Positions 1 through 9,911 of a stretch of 64,000 bases of DNA are shown piece by piece. The notes beneath the pieces were generated by a model, which searched no databases, was not told the DNA's origin, and saw only the letters and a program-made list of their open reading frames with translations. Within the stretch, counting starts at the first letter, position 1. Each line of letters begins with the position of its first letter. This stretch comes from Verticiella sediminum (GTDB lineage Bacteria > Pseudomonadota > Gammaproteobacteria > Burkholderiales > Burkholderiaceae_B). A program made the translations under genes and the position numbers. The stretch covers positions 1 through 64,000 of the forward strand of contig NZ_VLTJ01000014.1 in the NCBI RefSeq assembly GCF_007558815.1, written 5' to 3'.

Positions 1-556
1 CCCCACGAACCCCAGCAACAATACGGGCGAGCGCAGATTCCTATTGTGTGCGGCATACATGATGATGCCCGCCCTACACTGACCGGACAGTTGCCAAGGC
101 CGGTGGGCTTCGTACACCGGCATCCCCACGACGCAGGTTCCTGCAAGCGTTGGCCCGCAAGGGCGGAACCACTCCCAGGCGCGCCCAGGCTCGACTTGCA
201 CGCCGCTCCCTACCCATGGGACAGAGCCATCTTCATCCGTTCGCACTCGTCCATGCCGCGCCTGCGGCGCATCTCCCCCACGGTGACTTCCGCCTGCGTG
301 CCGTGCGCAAGGGGGGCGTTTTCATCCCACTCACTTTCAACAAGGAGGATTCATCCACGCCTATCGCTCCTTCATCCTGTAATTCCTCCGTCCGGCCTTC
401 CAGCAGGAAGCAAGACGGATGCCTCATTCGAGGCCCTGGTGTCTCCTGAACACCATGCCCTTGCCCTCACGGGATCTCGTCTAGCGAGTTGGCACCAACA
501 CTAACCAATGATTTTCAGGACAACGCAGCAGCAACACCCACCCGCAACGCATCGTC
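1..556. other. Island interior with no recognisable gene
   Basis: This stretch contains open frames on both strands, the longest about 150 codons, but their translations are proline- and arginine-rich, resemble no family I recognise and have no convincing ribosome binding site. I see no tRNA, insertion sequence end or strong hairpin. It is best read as non-coding or decayed island DNA upstream of the integrase-domain gene that begins at 557. Confidence 0.4.
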
Positions 557-1432
557 ATGAGGCAAACGATGGACGATCTGACCTATACCCTGCGGCAGCT
601 TTGCCACCGCAACCGTGACGGTAGCCACACCACCCAGGCAGACCGCATGCGTTCGCTGACGCTGGTTGCCCGGCAATTACGCGAGGCCGGATTCCGGCAG
701 ATGAGGGCCTCGTCGCTCAAAGGCAAGCACGTCCAGGCCCTGCTGGATCGCTGGCAAGGCGAAGGTTTGTCTTCTGGCACCATCAAGAACCGTCTCTCAC
801 ATATGCGCTGGTGGGCCGAGAAGATCGGCAAGGCTGGCGTCCTGCCGGCAGACAACACGCAGCTTGGCGTGGCCGAGCGCCGTTACGTGACCAACATCAG
901 CAAGGCCCGCGAGCTGGGAACGGGGCTCGATCAGATCACCGATGCCCATGTACGCATGAGCCTGCAACTACAGGCCGCGTTTGGTTTGCGCCGGGAAGAG
1001 TCCATCAAGTTCCAGCCGAGCTACGCAGACCGGGGCGATCATCTGGCCCTCAAAGGGCCATGGACGAAAGGCGGGAAAGCTCGAACCGTACCCGTCACCA
1101 CGCCCGAACAGCGCGAAGTGCTCCAGGCCGCACACCGTCTGGCTGGAGCAGGGTCATTGATCCCGGCACACAAGAGTTTCATCCAGCAGCGACACGTCTA
1201 CGATGGCCAGTGCAAAAGGGCGGGGCTGAGCTGCATGCATGGCCTTCGGCATCAGTACGCGCAAAGTCGATATGAAGCGTTGACTGGCTGGAAGGCGCCA
1301 GCAGCGGGTGGGCCTATGGCCGAGACATTGACTTCTGCGCAACGTGTGCTGGATGCCCATGCACGTCAGACGATCAGCCGGGAGTTAGGGCATGAAAGAC
1401 CGAAAATCACTGCTGGCTATCTCGGAAGATAG
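557..1432 (+). CDS. Tyrosine recombinase, ICE-type integrase-domain protein
   Basis: A 291-residue site-specific recombinase. Residues about 25-95 form the SAM-like core-DNA-binding domain. The C-terminal catalytic domain shows the full set expected of the family: Arg near 145 (GLRREES), Lys near 171-174 (TKGGKAR), the HGLRH box near 228-232, a His in LGHER near 279 and a Tyr in GYLGR near 288, three residues from the end. The catalytic residues suggest an active enzyme, although no partner or att site is visible next to it. Proteins of this type occur inside integrative conjugative elements, separate from the tRNA-linked integrase. No conjugation genes follow, so it is probably a relic of a larger element. 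ATG at 569 is an alternative start. Confidence 0.85.
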   Translation: MRQTMDDLTYTLRQLCHRNRDGSHTTQADRMRSLTLVARQLREAGFRQMRASSLKGKHVQALLDRWQGEGLSSGTIKNRLSHMRWWAEKIGKAGVLPADNTQLGVAERRYVTNISKARELGTGLDQITDAHVRMSLQLQAAFGLRREESIKFQPSYADRGDHLALKGPWTKGGKARTVPVTTPEQREVLQAAHRLAGAGSLIPAHKSFIQQRHVYDGQCKRAGLSCMHGLRHQYAQSRYEALTGWKAPAAGGPMAETLTSAQRVLDAHARQTISRELGHERPKITAGYLGR

Positions 1433-1551
1433 GGCTTCTTTCGATCCAACTTCAAGCCCTGCGCGACTCGATGATGTAATCAAGAAGCATCCTTTGCTGA
1501 ACCCACCCATGATGGAGAGCCCGAAGGCCACGGTCACCAGGCCGAATGCGA

Positions 1552-2316
1552 TCAACGCATGATGAGCCCGCCATCCACCGAAATGGATTGGCCGGTCACG
1601 TAGCTGGAAGCCGAACTGCACAGCCACAGCACGGCGTCTGCAATCTCGTCGGCGCGGCCGTGCCGACGCATGGGAATGCCCTCGACCATGGCGTCCAGGG
1701 CTTCCTTCTGGCCCGAGGCGGCCATCTGTTCCGCCATCGGGGTCCAGATCAGGCCGGGGCACACGGCATTGACGCGGATGTTGCGCGTAGCGCATTCCAA
1801 TGCCGCGCTCTTGGTCAGCCCGAGAACACCGTGCTTTGCGGCATGGTAGGTGCCACGCTCGGCACCGCCGACCAGCCCACCCAGCGACGAGCAGTTGACG
1901 ATGGCGCCGCTTCCTTGCTGGCGCATGTGCTGCAGTTCGTACTTCATGCACGCCCAGATGCCGCGCAGGTTGACCGAGTTCACACGGTCGAAGTCCTCGA
2001 CCGTGGCGTCGGCGGTCTCCGCGAGGGCGTTCTGGATGCCGGCATTGTTGAATGCCACGTCCAGGCGGCCGAAGGTGGAGACGGTTTCCTGGACCATCGC
2101 TTCGACTTCGCCCAGATCGGCCACGTCGCAGCGGATGCCAATGGCCTTGAATCCAGCCGCTACCAGCTCGTCGGCGGCGGCGCGTGCGCCGTCGCCGTTC
2201 ACGTCCGCCAGCGCAACGGAAGCGCCAGCCTGTGCGAAGGCCTTGGCGGTCGCCAGGCCGATGCCCGACGCTGCGCCGGTGACGAGTGCCACTTGATTTT
2301 CGAAAGAGACGTTCAT
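1552..2316 (-). CDS. SDR-family NAD(P)-dependent dehydrogenase
   Basis: A classical short-chain dehydrogenase/reductase of 254 residues, the usual family length. The Rossmann glycine motif TGAASGIG is at 13-20, an Asp at 38 after the second beta strand favours NAD over NADP, NNAG is at 90-93, the catalytic Ser is in NCSS near 143-144 and the Tyr-Lys pair is in YHAAK (157-161). The C-terminal VTGQSISVDGG segment is typical. It has no export signal, unlike most neighbours. It is the last gene of the leftward run that starts with the aldo/keto reductase at 7389, about 117 bases after the amidohydrolase. The substrate cannot be told from sequence; a secondary alcohol or keto intermediate of the same pathway is likely. 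Confidence 0.9.
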   Translation of the reverse strand: MNVSFENQVALVTGAASGIGLATAKAFAQAGASVALADVNGDGARAAADELVAAGFKAIGIRCDVADLGEVEAMVQETVSTFGRLDVAFNNAGIQNALAETADATVEDFDRVNSVNLRGIWACMKYELQHMRQQGSGAIVNCSSLGGLVGGAERGTYHAAKHGVLGLTKSAALECATRNIRVNAVCPGLIWTPMAEQMAASGQKEALDAMVEGIPMRRHGRADEIADAVLWLCSSASSYVTGQSISVDGGLIMR

Positions 2317-2433
2317 GATGTCAGTACCTCTGTTGGATATGCGTTTCGGATGACGATGGGGCGATGGGATTGGAATGGCCCGGCTCCAGGGCGCAATACA
2401 TCGCGCTGTTCCTGGGAGTCACGCCCCTTGGGC

Positions 2434-3552
2434 CTATGTGCCTGATGCCTTTCCACTCTGCGCAATGGGCACGCGCATGCGATAAACCTTCGCGGCTGTG
2501 CCGTGGAACAGCGCAGCCTTCTCATCGGCCGAAGCCGACCGGACGATGTACTTCAGTGCGTTCCACAGCGGCACGAAGCCCGCGGAGCGACCGTCCGGCG
2601 GATAGTTGCTTTCCATCAGGCAACGGTCGGCGCCGAACGCCTCGATGGTGGTTTCCACATAGGGGCGCCAGGCCACCGCCAGCTCGCGGTATCCGATGGG
2701 GTCCTTGCGCTCCTCGAACCGGAAGCCCCAGAAAGGCATGCCCAGGCCACCCACCTTGCAGTGGATGTTCGGGCGCCGGGCCGCCTCGGTCATCAGCCGG
2801 CGGTACTCCCGAAACACTTGTTCCCGTGCCGGCGCGTCCAGGTCCATCGCCATCGCATGGCCGCAGTGGTTCAGCACGATGGTGGTGTTGGGGAACGCAT
2901 CCGCCAGCTCGATCACCTCCGGCAACTGGTGATGGAAGACCGCCGCGTCGAAGCTCAGACCGCGCCTGGCGAGGTGGGCGAAGGCCGGGCGAAAGCCCGC
3001 GCTCTTCATCACGCCGCTCGGCGGCCGGGTCGGAATGAAGCGGTATGGCGCCTCGGACGGGTCTTCGATGGTGACCTGGCGCACACCCCGGAAACGGTCC
3101 GGTGCGCGCTCCATCGCCCGGTCCAGCAGTTCGGCCACCTGGTCGCCCAGCCGCAGGTCGGCGTGGCCCACGATGGCGGCGCAGACGCGGCAGCCGTAGC
3201 GGCCGCTGTCGCACATCGCGCCGATGCCGTTGGCGAATTCGATCTCGCCGAGCGGGCGCAGCACTTCGGGGCCGTCCGTCCTCGCAAAAGCCAAGGTCTC
3301 CACGTACACCGAAGCGACAACCCGATGGCCGGCGCGCGTGTCCGCCAGATAGTCGTCGATCATGTAGCGCAGCCCGGGCCGATCGAACAGGTGGTGGTGC
3401 GCGTCGATGATGGGGAGATCCGGCTCCAGGATGGGGTCGTCATGCCCCGCCTGCATCTGACGGTAGTCGCCGGACGACAGCGTTTGAGCGCGTGCCACGG
3501 AGAAGGCCACGGGACTGGCGAGCGCGAGTGCGAGCAGATTTCGGCGATTCAT
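2434..3552 (-). CDS. Exported amidohydrolase-family protein (amidohydrolase_2)
   Basis: A 372-residue metal-dependent hydrolase of the amidohydrolase_2 type, the group that includes 2-pyrone-4,6-dicarboxylate lactonase and related decarboxylases. The N-terminus MNRRNLLALALASP is a twin-arginine-like signal, with likely cleavage after the Ala-Arg-Ala near 22. The metal-binding DAHHHLFDRPG motif follows at 50-60. A later NHCGHAM segment and a C-terminal MESNYPPDG motif are also family-typical. It begins one base after the PQQ-type dehydrogenase ends, so the two are almost certainly co-transcribed. A lactone or cyclic ester is the plausible substrate, perhaps the product of the dehydrogenase upstream; that is inference. 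Confidence 0.85.
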   Translation of the reverse strand: MNRRNLLALALASPVAFSVARAQTLSSGDYRQMQAGHDDPILEPDLPIIDAHHHLFDRPGLRYMIDDYLADTRAGHRVVASVYVETLAFARTDGPEVLRPLGEIEFANGIGAMCDSGRYGCRVCAAIVGHADLRLGDQVAELLDRAMERAPDRFRGVRQVTIEDPSEAPYRFIPTRPPSGVMKSAGFRPAFAHLARRGLSFDAAVFHHQLPEVIELADAFPNTTIVLNHCGHAMAMDLDAPAREQVFREYRRLMTEAARRPNIHCKVGGLGMPFWGFRFEERKDPIGYRELAVAWRPYVETTIEAFGADRCLMESNYPPDGRSAGFVPLWNALKYIVRSASADEKAALFHGTAAKVYRMRVPIAQSGKASGT

Positions 3553-3553
3553 G

Positions 3554-4624
3554 TCATGGCCTCGGCGACAGTCGCAACAATCGGTCCTTCGAGGGGCCTT
3601 CCCCTCTTGGGGACCGATTCGTCGTGATCACGTAGAGGTCGCGCCCGACCGGCAGCACGCTTCGGATGCGGTCGCCGGAGCTGAACACGGGCTTGAGCAT
3701 CCTGGTCTCGTCGTCCACCACCAGCAGTTCGCGCGAACCGAGGGCCGCAACCAGCAGCTCGTCGCCGGCGAACGCGGCGCCTGCTGGCGCCCAGGTGCGG
3801 CGGCCTGATTCGATCCAGGCCGGCTCCATGCCGCTGCGCCGCTCGGCGCCCTGGGTCAGCGGCCAGCCGTAGTTCGTGCCCGGCCTGATCCGGTTGATCT
3901 CGTCGTGGCCGAACTCGCCGTGCTCGACCACGAACAGCTCGCCGGCCGGATTCCACGCGATGCCCTGCGGATTGCGATGGCCGTAGGAATAGACCAGCGA
4001 GCCCGGGAAGGGGTTGTCCTGCGGTGCCCGGCCGTCCAGCGTCATGCGCAGCACCTTGCCGGCCAGGTTGTTTCGGTCCTGCGGCCGCTCGCGGTTGGCC
4101 GTCCAGCCGGTAGTCACGTACAGGTGTCCATCTGGCCCGATGGCGATGGCCCCGCCGTTGTAGAGCCGGTGGCCGGGGATGCCCGCCAGCAACACGCGGG
4201 TTTCGCGCCAGGCGGTGCCGTCGAACCGCGCCTGGATGACCTTGTTGGTCAGGCCCGCATCGGCCCGGTACGAATGGTAGAAGTAGGCGATGCCACTTTG
4301 CGCGAAATCGCGCGACAGCGCCACGCCGAGCAGGCCCGCGCCGCTTTCATCCACGATGGGGTCGGAGGTCTGGAGCGGGTAGCGCTGCTGCCGGCCGTTC
4401 TCGATCACGACAATGTTGCCGGCCTTCTCGGTCAGCACGAACCGGTCGCCGGCACGCGCGATGTCCCAGGGATAGTCGAGGCCCTCGCTCACCACCTGCA
4501 TCGACCAGTCGCCGGGCGTGGTGGCCTGGATGCGCACGGTGCCGGCCGCATCCTGCGCCAGAGCCGCTGGGGCGGCACACACCGACAGCGCCTGGATGCA
4601 CAGGGCGATGACCAATGGCCTCAT
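3554..4624 (-). CDS. Exported PQQ-dependent sugar dehydrogenase (GSDH family)
   Basis: A 356-residue periplasmic six-bladed beta-propeller of the glucose/sorbosone dehydrogenase family, which oxidises sugars or other alcohols with PQQ. A Sec signal peptide covers residues 1-24 with an Ala-X-Ala site. Family features are the PWDIA segment near 52, the repeated glycine-rich GIAYFYHSY and GPDGHLYVTTG blades, and the SYGHRNPQGIAW motif near 215, which carries conserved metal/PQQ-site residues. Some members of this family (Aldose sugar dehydrogenase, YliI-like) use the same fold. It lies between the alpha/beta hydrolase and the amidohydrolase in the leftward operon. No PQQ biosynthesis genes are in the window, so the cofactor must come from elsewhere. 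Confidence 0.88.
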   Translation of the reverse strand: MRPLVIALCIQALSVCAAPAALAQDAAGTVRIQATTPGDWSMQVVSEGLDYPWDIARAGDRFVLTEKAGNIVVIENGRQQRYPLQTSDPIVDESGAGLLGVALSRDFAQSGIAYFYHSYRADAGLTNKVIQARFDGTAWRETRVLLAGIPGHRLYNGGAIAIGPDGHLYVTTGWTANRERPQDRNNLAGKVLRMTLDGRAPQDNPFPGSLVYSYGHRNPQGIAWNPAGELFVVEHGEFGHDEINRIRPGTNYGWPLTQGAERRSGMEPAWIESGRRTWAPAGAAFAGDELLVAALGSRELLVVDDETRMLKPVFSSGDRIRSVLPVGRDLYVITTNRSPRGEGPSKDRLLRLSPRP

Positions 4625-4650
4625 GTCAGTGACTCCCTGTCATTCGTTGT

Positions 4651-5673
4651 TCACAGGTGCTTGCCGAAGAACTCGGCCATCTTGTCCACGGCAGGCGTCA
4701 CGTACTGCGGCTTGTCGTACAGGTCGAAGTGCGAGGCACCGGGGATGATCATCAGTTCCTTGGGCTGCTGGGCCTTGGCATACGCCGCTTCGCTGAACTT
4801 GCGCGTCTCGGCGCGCTCGCCCGCGATCAGCAGCACGGGCCGCGGCGAGATCAGTTCCATGTGTTCCAGCGGGTAGTACGCCATGTGCAGGCCGGGGCTG
4901 GTCACGACGAAGCGGTTGCGGGCATTCGGATGCGCACCGCGCGGCGTCAGGTAGTACTCGGTCGCCTCGCGGGTGAAGTTGTCGGTACTGGCATTCACCT
5001 GATCGCGCGACGGCAGCAATTGCTGCACCAGCACGGGCGCGCCTGCAGCTTCCTTGTTCAGTTGCTCGTCCACGCTCTGCAGCAGCTTCTGGCGATCCTC
5101 GGCCGTGACCGGGAGGCCCTGGATGCCGGTGCGGGTCGCATCCCCAATGTCGTAGGCAACCACGCTGGCCACCGCCTTCACGCGCAGATCGGTCTGGGCC
5201 TCGTGCAACGTGTAGCCACCGCCGGCGCAGACGCCGACCGCGCCGATGCGGGTCGCATCGACCTGCGGCAGGCTGGCCAGGTAGCCCACCGCGCTGCGGA
5301 TGTCCTGCACGCGGTCGGCCGGATCTTCCAGGTCGCGCGGCTCGCCGCCGCTCTCGCCGTAGTGTGAGGCGTCGTAGGCCAACGTGATGAAGCCCTTGCG
5401 CGCGAGTTGCTGCGCGTACAGGCCGGAGGTCTGTTCCTTCACGCCGCCCCAGGGGTGCGCGACAACGATCGCCGGGTACATCTTGCTGCTGTCGTAGTTG
5501 GCGGGCAAGTAGAGATTGCCGGCCATCTGGATACCGCCGTTGTTGAACGTGACTTTCTGGGAGCCGACCACGTTCACGCCTTGCGCCACGGTGGTGGGTT
5601 CGGCGGCGTGCGCAAACGTGGGCATCGCGAACAGGATCGCGGCGGACATCAATGAGTTTTTCAAGATGGACAT
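4651..5673 (-). CDS. Exported alpha/beta hydrolase with Cys nucleophile
   Basis: A 340-residue alpha/beta-hydrolase with a Sec signal peptide (residues 1-23, cleavage after AHA). The nucleophile elbow reads GVCAGGG with Cys at 149 rather than Ser, as in dienelactone hydrolases. The HPWGG segment near 73 would form the oxyanion hole, an acidic residue follows AGERA near 287, and the catalytic His is in GASHFDLYD near 318. The overall pattern fits the dienelactone-hydrolase-like group of exported proteins in Gram-negative bacteria. It is the third gene of the leftward operon, 10 bases after the DUF2255 gene. A lactone or ester substrate is likely, consistent with a lactone-opening step after dehydrogenase action, but this is inference. 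Confidence 0.85.
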   Translation of the reverse strand: MSILKNSLMSAAILFAMPTFAHAAEPTTVAQGVNVVGSQKVTFNNGGIQMAGNLYLPANYDSSKMYPAIVVAHPWGGVKEQTSGLYAQQLARKGFITLAYDASHYGESGGEPRDLEDPADRVQDIRSAVGYLASLPQVDATRIGAVGVCAGGGYTLHEAQTDLRVKAVASVVAYDIGDATRTGIQGLPVTAEDRQKLLQSVDEQLNKEAAGAPVLVQQLLPSRDQVNASTDNFTREATEYYLTPRGAHPNARNRFVVTSPGLHMAYYPLEHMELISPRPVLLIAGERAETRKFSEAAYAKAQQPKELMIIPGASHFDLYDKPQYVTPAVDKMAEFFGKHL

Positions 5674-5683
5674 TTCGATTCCT

Positions 5684-6187
5684 TCACTGTTTGGAGTCGC
5701 GGGGAATGATCCTCACCGTCGCGGCGCGCGAGCGCTCGCCGATCATGTGCTGTAGATACTGGCTTCCCGAATACTTTGTCCGGTAGGCGTCGTCGATGCG
5801 GTCGTTGATCGGTCCTGCGACCGGCTCGAAGGAAACCTCTCTTGTCATGCCGGCTGCGACGATTCGGCCCGCCTTCTCGCGTATCGCAGCCTGATGCCAC
5901 CGAGAGTTGACCCCGTTGTAGGCGCGCACGTAGAGATCGCCATCGACGGCCACGCACCAGATCCACGTGGGCGTGCCATAGGTCACGCCATCCTCGCGGA
6001 ACGGCGCGATGTGGAGATCGTCGGCTTTGACGATCTTGCTGAGTTCTTCACTTGACCAATTCATTCGTGATTCTCCTGAAGCCTGTGCGGTGGCGGCCTT
6101 GCTCGACGGGGGAGCGGCCAGCAGCGCGCTGCCGACCAGCACTGCGGCGGCGCCGAATCCCACAAGACTCCTTCTGCTCATCATCAT
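5684..6187 (-). CDS. DUF2255-family protein with twin-arginine signal
   Basis: A 167-residue protein whose mature part matches DUF2255: WSSEELSKIVKADDLHIAPFR, then a WIWCVAVDGDLYVRAY core and a C-terminal DDAYRTKYSG segment. The fold of this family resembles split-barrel flavin-binding nitroreductase/F420-type proteins, but its function is unknown. I placed the start at the first of three Met codons at 6187 because a GGAG lies 8 bases upstream. An earlier in-frame start would put 18 unusual residues before the signal. The N-terminus MMMSRRSLVGFGAAAVLVG is a Tat-type signal, which suggests that it folds, perhaps with a cofactor, before export. It sits between the aldo/keto reductase and the alpha/beta hydrolase. 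Confidence 0.75.
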   Translation of the reverse strand: MMMSRRSLVGFGAAAVLVGSALLAAPPSSKAATAQASGESRMNWSSEELSKIVKADDLHIAPFREDGVTYGTPTWIWCVAVDGDLYVRAYNGVNSRWHQAAIREKAGRIVAAGMTREVSFEPVAGPINDRIDDAYRTKYSGSQYLQHMIGERSRAATVRIIPRDSKQ

Positions 6188-6240
6188 GTTCGTGGCTCCG
6201 GGTTGGCGAAGGGGCGGAAATGCGCGGCCACCTTTCACCA

Positions 6241-7389
<1,149 letters not shown>

Positions 7390-7418
7390 CAGGTCTGCTC
7401 CTTCACTATTCAGGGGAC

Positions 7419-7440
7419 AAAAAGCGTCGTATAGCGACGC
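7419..7440 (-). terminator. Terminator-like hairpin in the AKR operon leader
   Basis: On the minus strand GCGTCG and CGACGC pair over a 5-base loop and are followed at once by five T residues. This is the form of a short Rho-independent terminator, placed about 35 bases before the aldo/keto reductase start codon and downstream of the putative promoter region near 7700. It may attenuate the operon or simply end an upstream transcript. Confidence 0.45.
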
Positions 7441-7667
7441 GACGATCCAGCCTGCACCAGGCGTTCCCAATTCGGCCGATCGTGACGTTTAGCGCCATGC
7501 TGACGCTCATCCGAATCATGCAATCGGGCAACCCATGCGAGAGGCCCATGATGGCTGGGGCGGGTGCTTCTGCGGCGCTTCAATACTCGCTTGCAGGGCT
7601 TAGCCTTCCGGGCAGAAGGTCTGCCTTCCTTGGCTGATACTGAACTTTAGGTCGCGCGCCAGACATT

Positions 7668-7716
7668 GAATAGACGGCAGAATTCGCATACCCCCATAAG
7701 TTGCACTCATGAATTG
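7668..7716 (-). promoter_or_regulatory. Shared 49-bp operator/promoter element, left copy
   Basis: Read on the minus strand, this segment matches the segment at 9628-9676 read on the plus strand at about 36 of 49 positions without gaps. The match includes a perfect 13-bp core, CAATTCATGAGTG. Each copy lies upstream of one of the two divergent metabolic operons that flank the LysR pair. The core holds TCATGA and a T-N11-A type arrangement as expected of a LysR site. I infer a common binding site for one or both LysR proteins. Confidence 0.6.
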
Positions 7717-7798
7717 AGGGATGAAGTACGATCGGTTTTCGAGCAAAGATCAGACGAAGCCTGTAAAATGTAGCTCGTCCTATAAAAGAAGTTCATCA

Positions 7799-8692
7799 AT
7801 GTCGCGCGACAACTTCAGCGACCTGCTGGCCTTCATCGCCGTAGCGCGCGCTCGCAGCTTCACGCGCGCGGCAGCCCAGCTTCGGGTCACACAACCCGCC
7901 CTGAGCTACACCATCCGGACGTTGGAGGAGAAGCTGGGCGTTCGCCTTCTCACGCGCAGCACGCGAGGCGTGTCTCCTACCGAGGCGGGCCAGCGGCTGC
8001 TGGATCGTCTCGCGCCGGAGTTCGATGAGATCGAGGCCGAAATCCAGTCGCTCGGCGAGCTTCGGGACGAACCCATGGGAACGATCCGCATCACTGCCAT
8101 CGACTACGCCATCCGAAGCACGCTGTGGCCTAAGCTGGCGAAGTTCCTGCCGAAGTACCCCAAGATCAAGGTCGAGCTAGTCAACGAGTACGAGAGCGTC
8201 GATATCGTTGCGCGCGGCTACGACGCCGGCGTGCGGTTCGGCCAGGAACTGGCCCAGGACATGATTTCAGTGCGGATCGGCCCGGACGTCCGTAACATGG
8301 TGGTGGGATCGAAGTCCTATTTCGCGGGGCGCCGGCCACCCAAGACACCGCGCGACCTCACCGATCACGTTTGTATCAACCTGCGCACGTCCACGTATGG
8401 CGGCCTCTACGAATGGGAGTTCGCCAAGGGCAAGCGCACCGTGAATGCACGGGTGGATGGAGCGGTCACCTTCAATAACGCCTATGACATTTTCGAGGCG
8501 GCCAAGGCTGGCTTCGGGCTGGCCTACCTGCCGGAAGACATGGTTCGTCCCTTGGTGTCAAAGGGACAACTCGTTTCGGTGCTGGAAGACTGGTGTCCGG
8601 TATGGCCCGGATTCCACCTCTACTATCCCAATAGACGCCAGCCTTCGCGCGCGATGACCTTGCTGGTCGAAGCCCTGCGCTACAGGTTTTAG
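7799..8692 (+). CDS. LysR-family regulator A of the island operons
   Basis: A 297-residue LysR-type transcriptional regulator. The N-terminal winged helix is at 1-60 (FTRAAAQLRVTQPALSYTIRTLE), and the co-inducer-binding domain runs to the C-terminus. The ATG at 7799 is chosen because the LysR alignment starts there; an upstream in-frame ATG at 7721 would add 26 residues unlike the family. It is transcribed away from the aldo/keto reductase operon and is followed after 16 bases by a close paralogue. The pair shares the signature PTEAG, KYP and DAGVRFG segments. It probably controls the two flanking operons through the repeated element at 7668-7716 and 9628-9676. Confidence 0.92.
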   Translation: MSRDNFSDLLAFIAVARARSFTRAAAQLRVTQPALSYTIRTLEEKLGVRLLTRSTRGVSPTEAGQRLLDRLAPEFDEIEAEIQSLGELRDEPMGTIRITAIDYAIRSTLWPKLAKFLPKYPKIKVELVNEYESVDIVARGYDAGVRFGQELAQDMISVRIGPDVRNMVVGSKSYFAGRRPPKTPRDLTDHVCINLRTSTYGGLYEWEFAKGKRTVNARVDGAVTFNNAYDIFEAAKAGFGLAYLPEDMVRPLVSKGQLVSVLEDWCPVWPGFHLYYPNRRQPSRAMTLLVEALRYRF

Positions 8693-8708
8693 CAGCGGAG
8701 TACTTGGC

Positions 8709-9602
8709 ATGTCTGGTGAAAATTTTCGCGACATCCTTTCCTTTCTCGCCGTTGCGCGAGAAAGGAGCTTTACCCGCGCGGCGGCCCAATTAGGTGTTTC
8801 CCAGTCGGCGCTCAGCCACACCATTCGTGCCTTAGAGATGCGGCTGGGGCTGCGTTTGCTGACCCGCACGACCCGCAGTGTGGCGCCGACAGAGGCAGGC
8901 GAGCGCCTGATTCAAAGAGTGGCCCCACGATTCGAGGCGATCACCGAGGAACTGATTGCATTCGAGGAGCTTCGCGACAAGCCCGCCGGGACACTGCGCA
9001 TCACCGCTTCTGATTTCGCGGCGAACATGATCCTCTGGCCCAAGCTCTCCAAGCTCCAGCCGAAGTATCCCGACGTCAAGATCGAGATCGCGATCGAGCC
9101 GGGACTGACCGACATCGTGGCGGAGCGCTTCGACGCCGGTGTTCGTTTCGGCGATCAGATCGCCAAGGACATGACGGCGGTTCGGATTTCGAAGGACATT
9201 CGCATGGTGATCGTTGGGGCACCGTCCTATCTGGAAGGACGACCTCTGCCCAAGACCCCATCGGACCTGACCGAGCATGAGTGCATCAATATGCGCTTCT
9301 CCGTACGCGGCGGCGTGTACGCCTGGGAACTCAAGAAGGGCACACGAAACTTGCAGGTGCGGGTTGACGGTTCGTGGACATTCAACTGCATCTATCCGGT
9401 TGTCGAGGCTGCTCTCGCAGGGTTTGGCCTGGCATACATGCCGGAAGAGCTGGCGCGCCCGCATATAAAAAGCGGCCGACTTCGCGCCGTGCTCAAGGAC
9501 TGGTGCCCGACTTTTCCTGGTCTCCACATTTTCTTCGCCAATCGGCGTCAATCGTCGTCAGCACTATCCCTGATCGTCGAGGAACTGCGCTACCGGCGCT
9601 AG
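8709..9602 (+). CDS. LysR-family regulator B, tandem paralogue
   Basis: A 297-residue LysR-type regulator, the same length as and clearly related to the preceding gene. The N-terminus MSGENFRDILSFLAVARERSFTRAAAQ parallels MSRDNFSDLLAFIAVARARSFTRAAAQ of regulator A, and the ligand domain shares DAGVRFGDQIAKDM and KTPSDLTEHECINMR. The pair looks like a tandem duplication. Two regulators between two divergent operons allow either separate control or binding to the same sites with different ligands. The rightward operon starts about 310 bases further on. Confidence 0.92.
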   Translation: MSGENFRDILSFLAVARERSFTRAAAQLGVSQSALSHTIRALEMRLGLRLLTRTTRSVAPTEAGERLIQRVAPRFEAITEELIAFEELRDKPAGTLRITASDFAANMILWPKLSKLQPKYPDVKIEIAIEPGLTDIVAERFDAGVRFGDQIAKDMTAVRISKDIRMVIVGAPSYLEGRPLPKTPSDLTEHECINMRFSVRGGVYAWELKKGTRNLQVRVDGSWTFNCIYPVVEAALAGFGLAYMPEELARPHIKSGRLRAVLKDWCPTFPGLHIFFANRRQSSSALSLIVEELRYRR

Positions 9603-9627
9603 CGCGATCGAGGACAGAGCAGCGTTC

Positions 9628-9676
9628 CAATTCATGAGTGGCATTTATAGCTGCATGTAGTTTCTATCGTCTAGTC
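9628..9676 (+). promoter_or_regulatory. Shared 49-bp operator/promoter element, right copy
   Basis: This is the plus-strand copy of the element described at 7668-7716, with the perfect CAATTCATGAGTG core at 9628-9640 and a second conserved block, CGTCTA, near 9668. It lies in the 309-base gap before the cupin gene, about 240 bases from that start codon, and is oriented toward it. Confidence 0.6.
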
Positions 9677-9707
9677 GCGCGAGATCGCTTCAACTACATT
9701 TGACAGG

Positions 9708-9730
9708 AACGCTTTGAGAGAGCAAGCGTT
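9708..9730 (+). repeat. Inverted repeat in cupin operon leader
   Basis: AACGCTT and AAGCGTT form a perfect 7-bp stem with a 9-base loop. There is no T-tract, so it is not a standard terminator. It lies between the shared element and the cupin start and could be an operator or leader hairpin. Nothing else is evident in the rest of this 309-base gap. Confidence 0.35.
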
Positions 9731-9911
9731 CGCGACATCCTTTCGTCAATCCCGGCTGCCCAAACGCCCCGTTTTAGGCGTCCCCGGCGCGCGACTCGCC
9801 ACAAGGTCTCAGCACATCGCCTGCCAGGATTGATGAACCCGCCCATGCGGCTGGTGTTGCGAGAGCGGCTGAACGGCTACCGACAAACCTCCCCAACCAG
9901 GAAAGCCTTTT

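Noticed and set aside
46..504. Open frame of 152 codons at the left edge
   Set aside because: The product has no family resemblance, is low-complexity and lacks a ribosome binding site; another frame overlaps it, which suggests GC-driven chance.
1433..1551. Short hydrophobic frame (AFGLVTVAFGLSIMGGF) between the integrase and SDR
   Set aside because: It has no start codon or ribosome binding site and overlaps the SDR stop; possible relic of a membrane gene but unsupported.
7704..9640. 13-bp inverted repeats as transposon ends
   Set aside because: No transposase lies between them, only two LysR genes, and the similarity extends to 49 bp of promoter-like sequence with each copy facing an operon.
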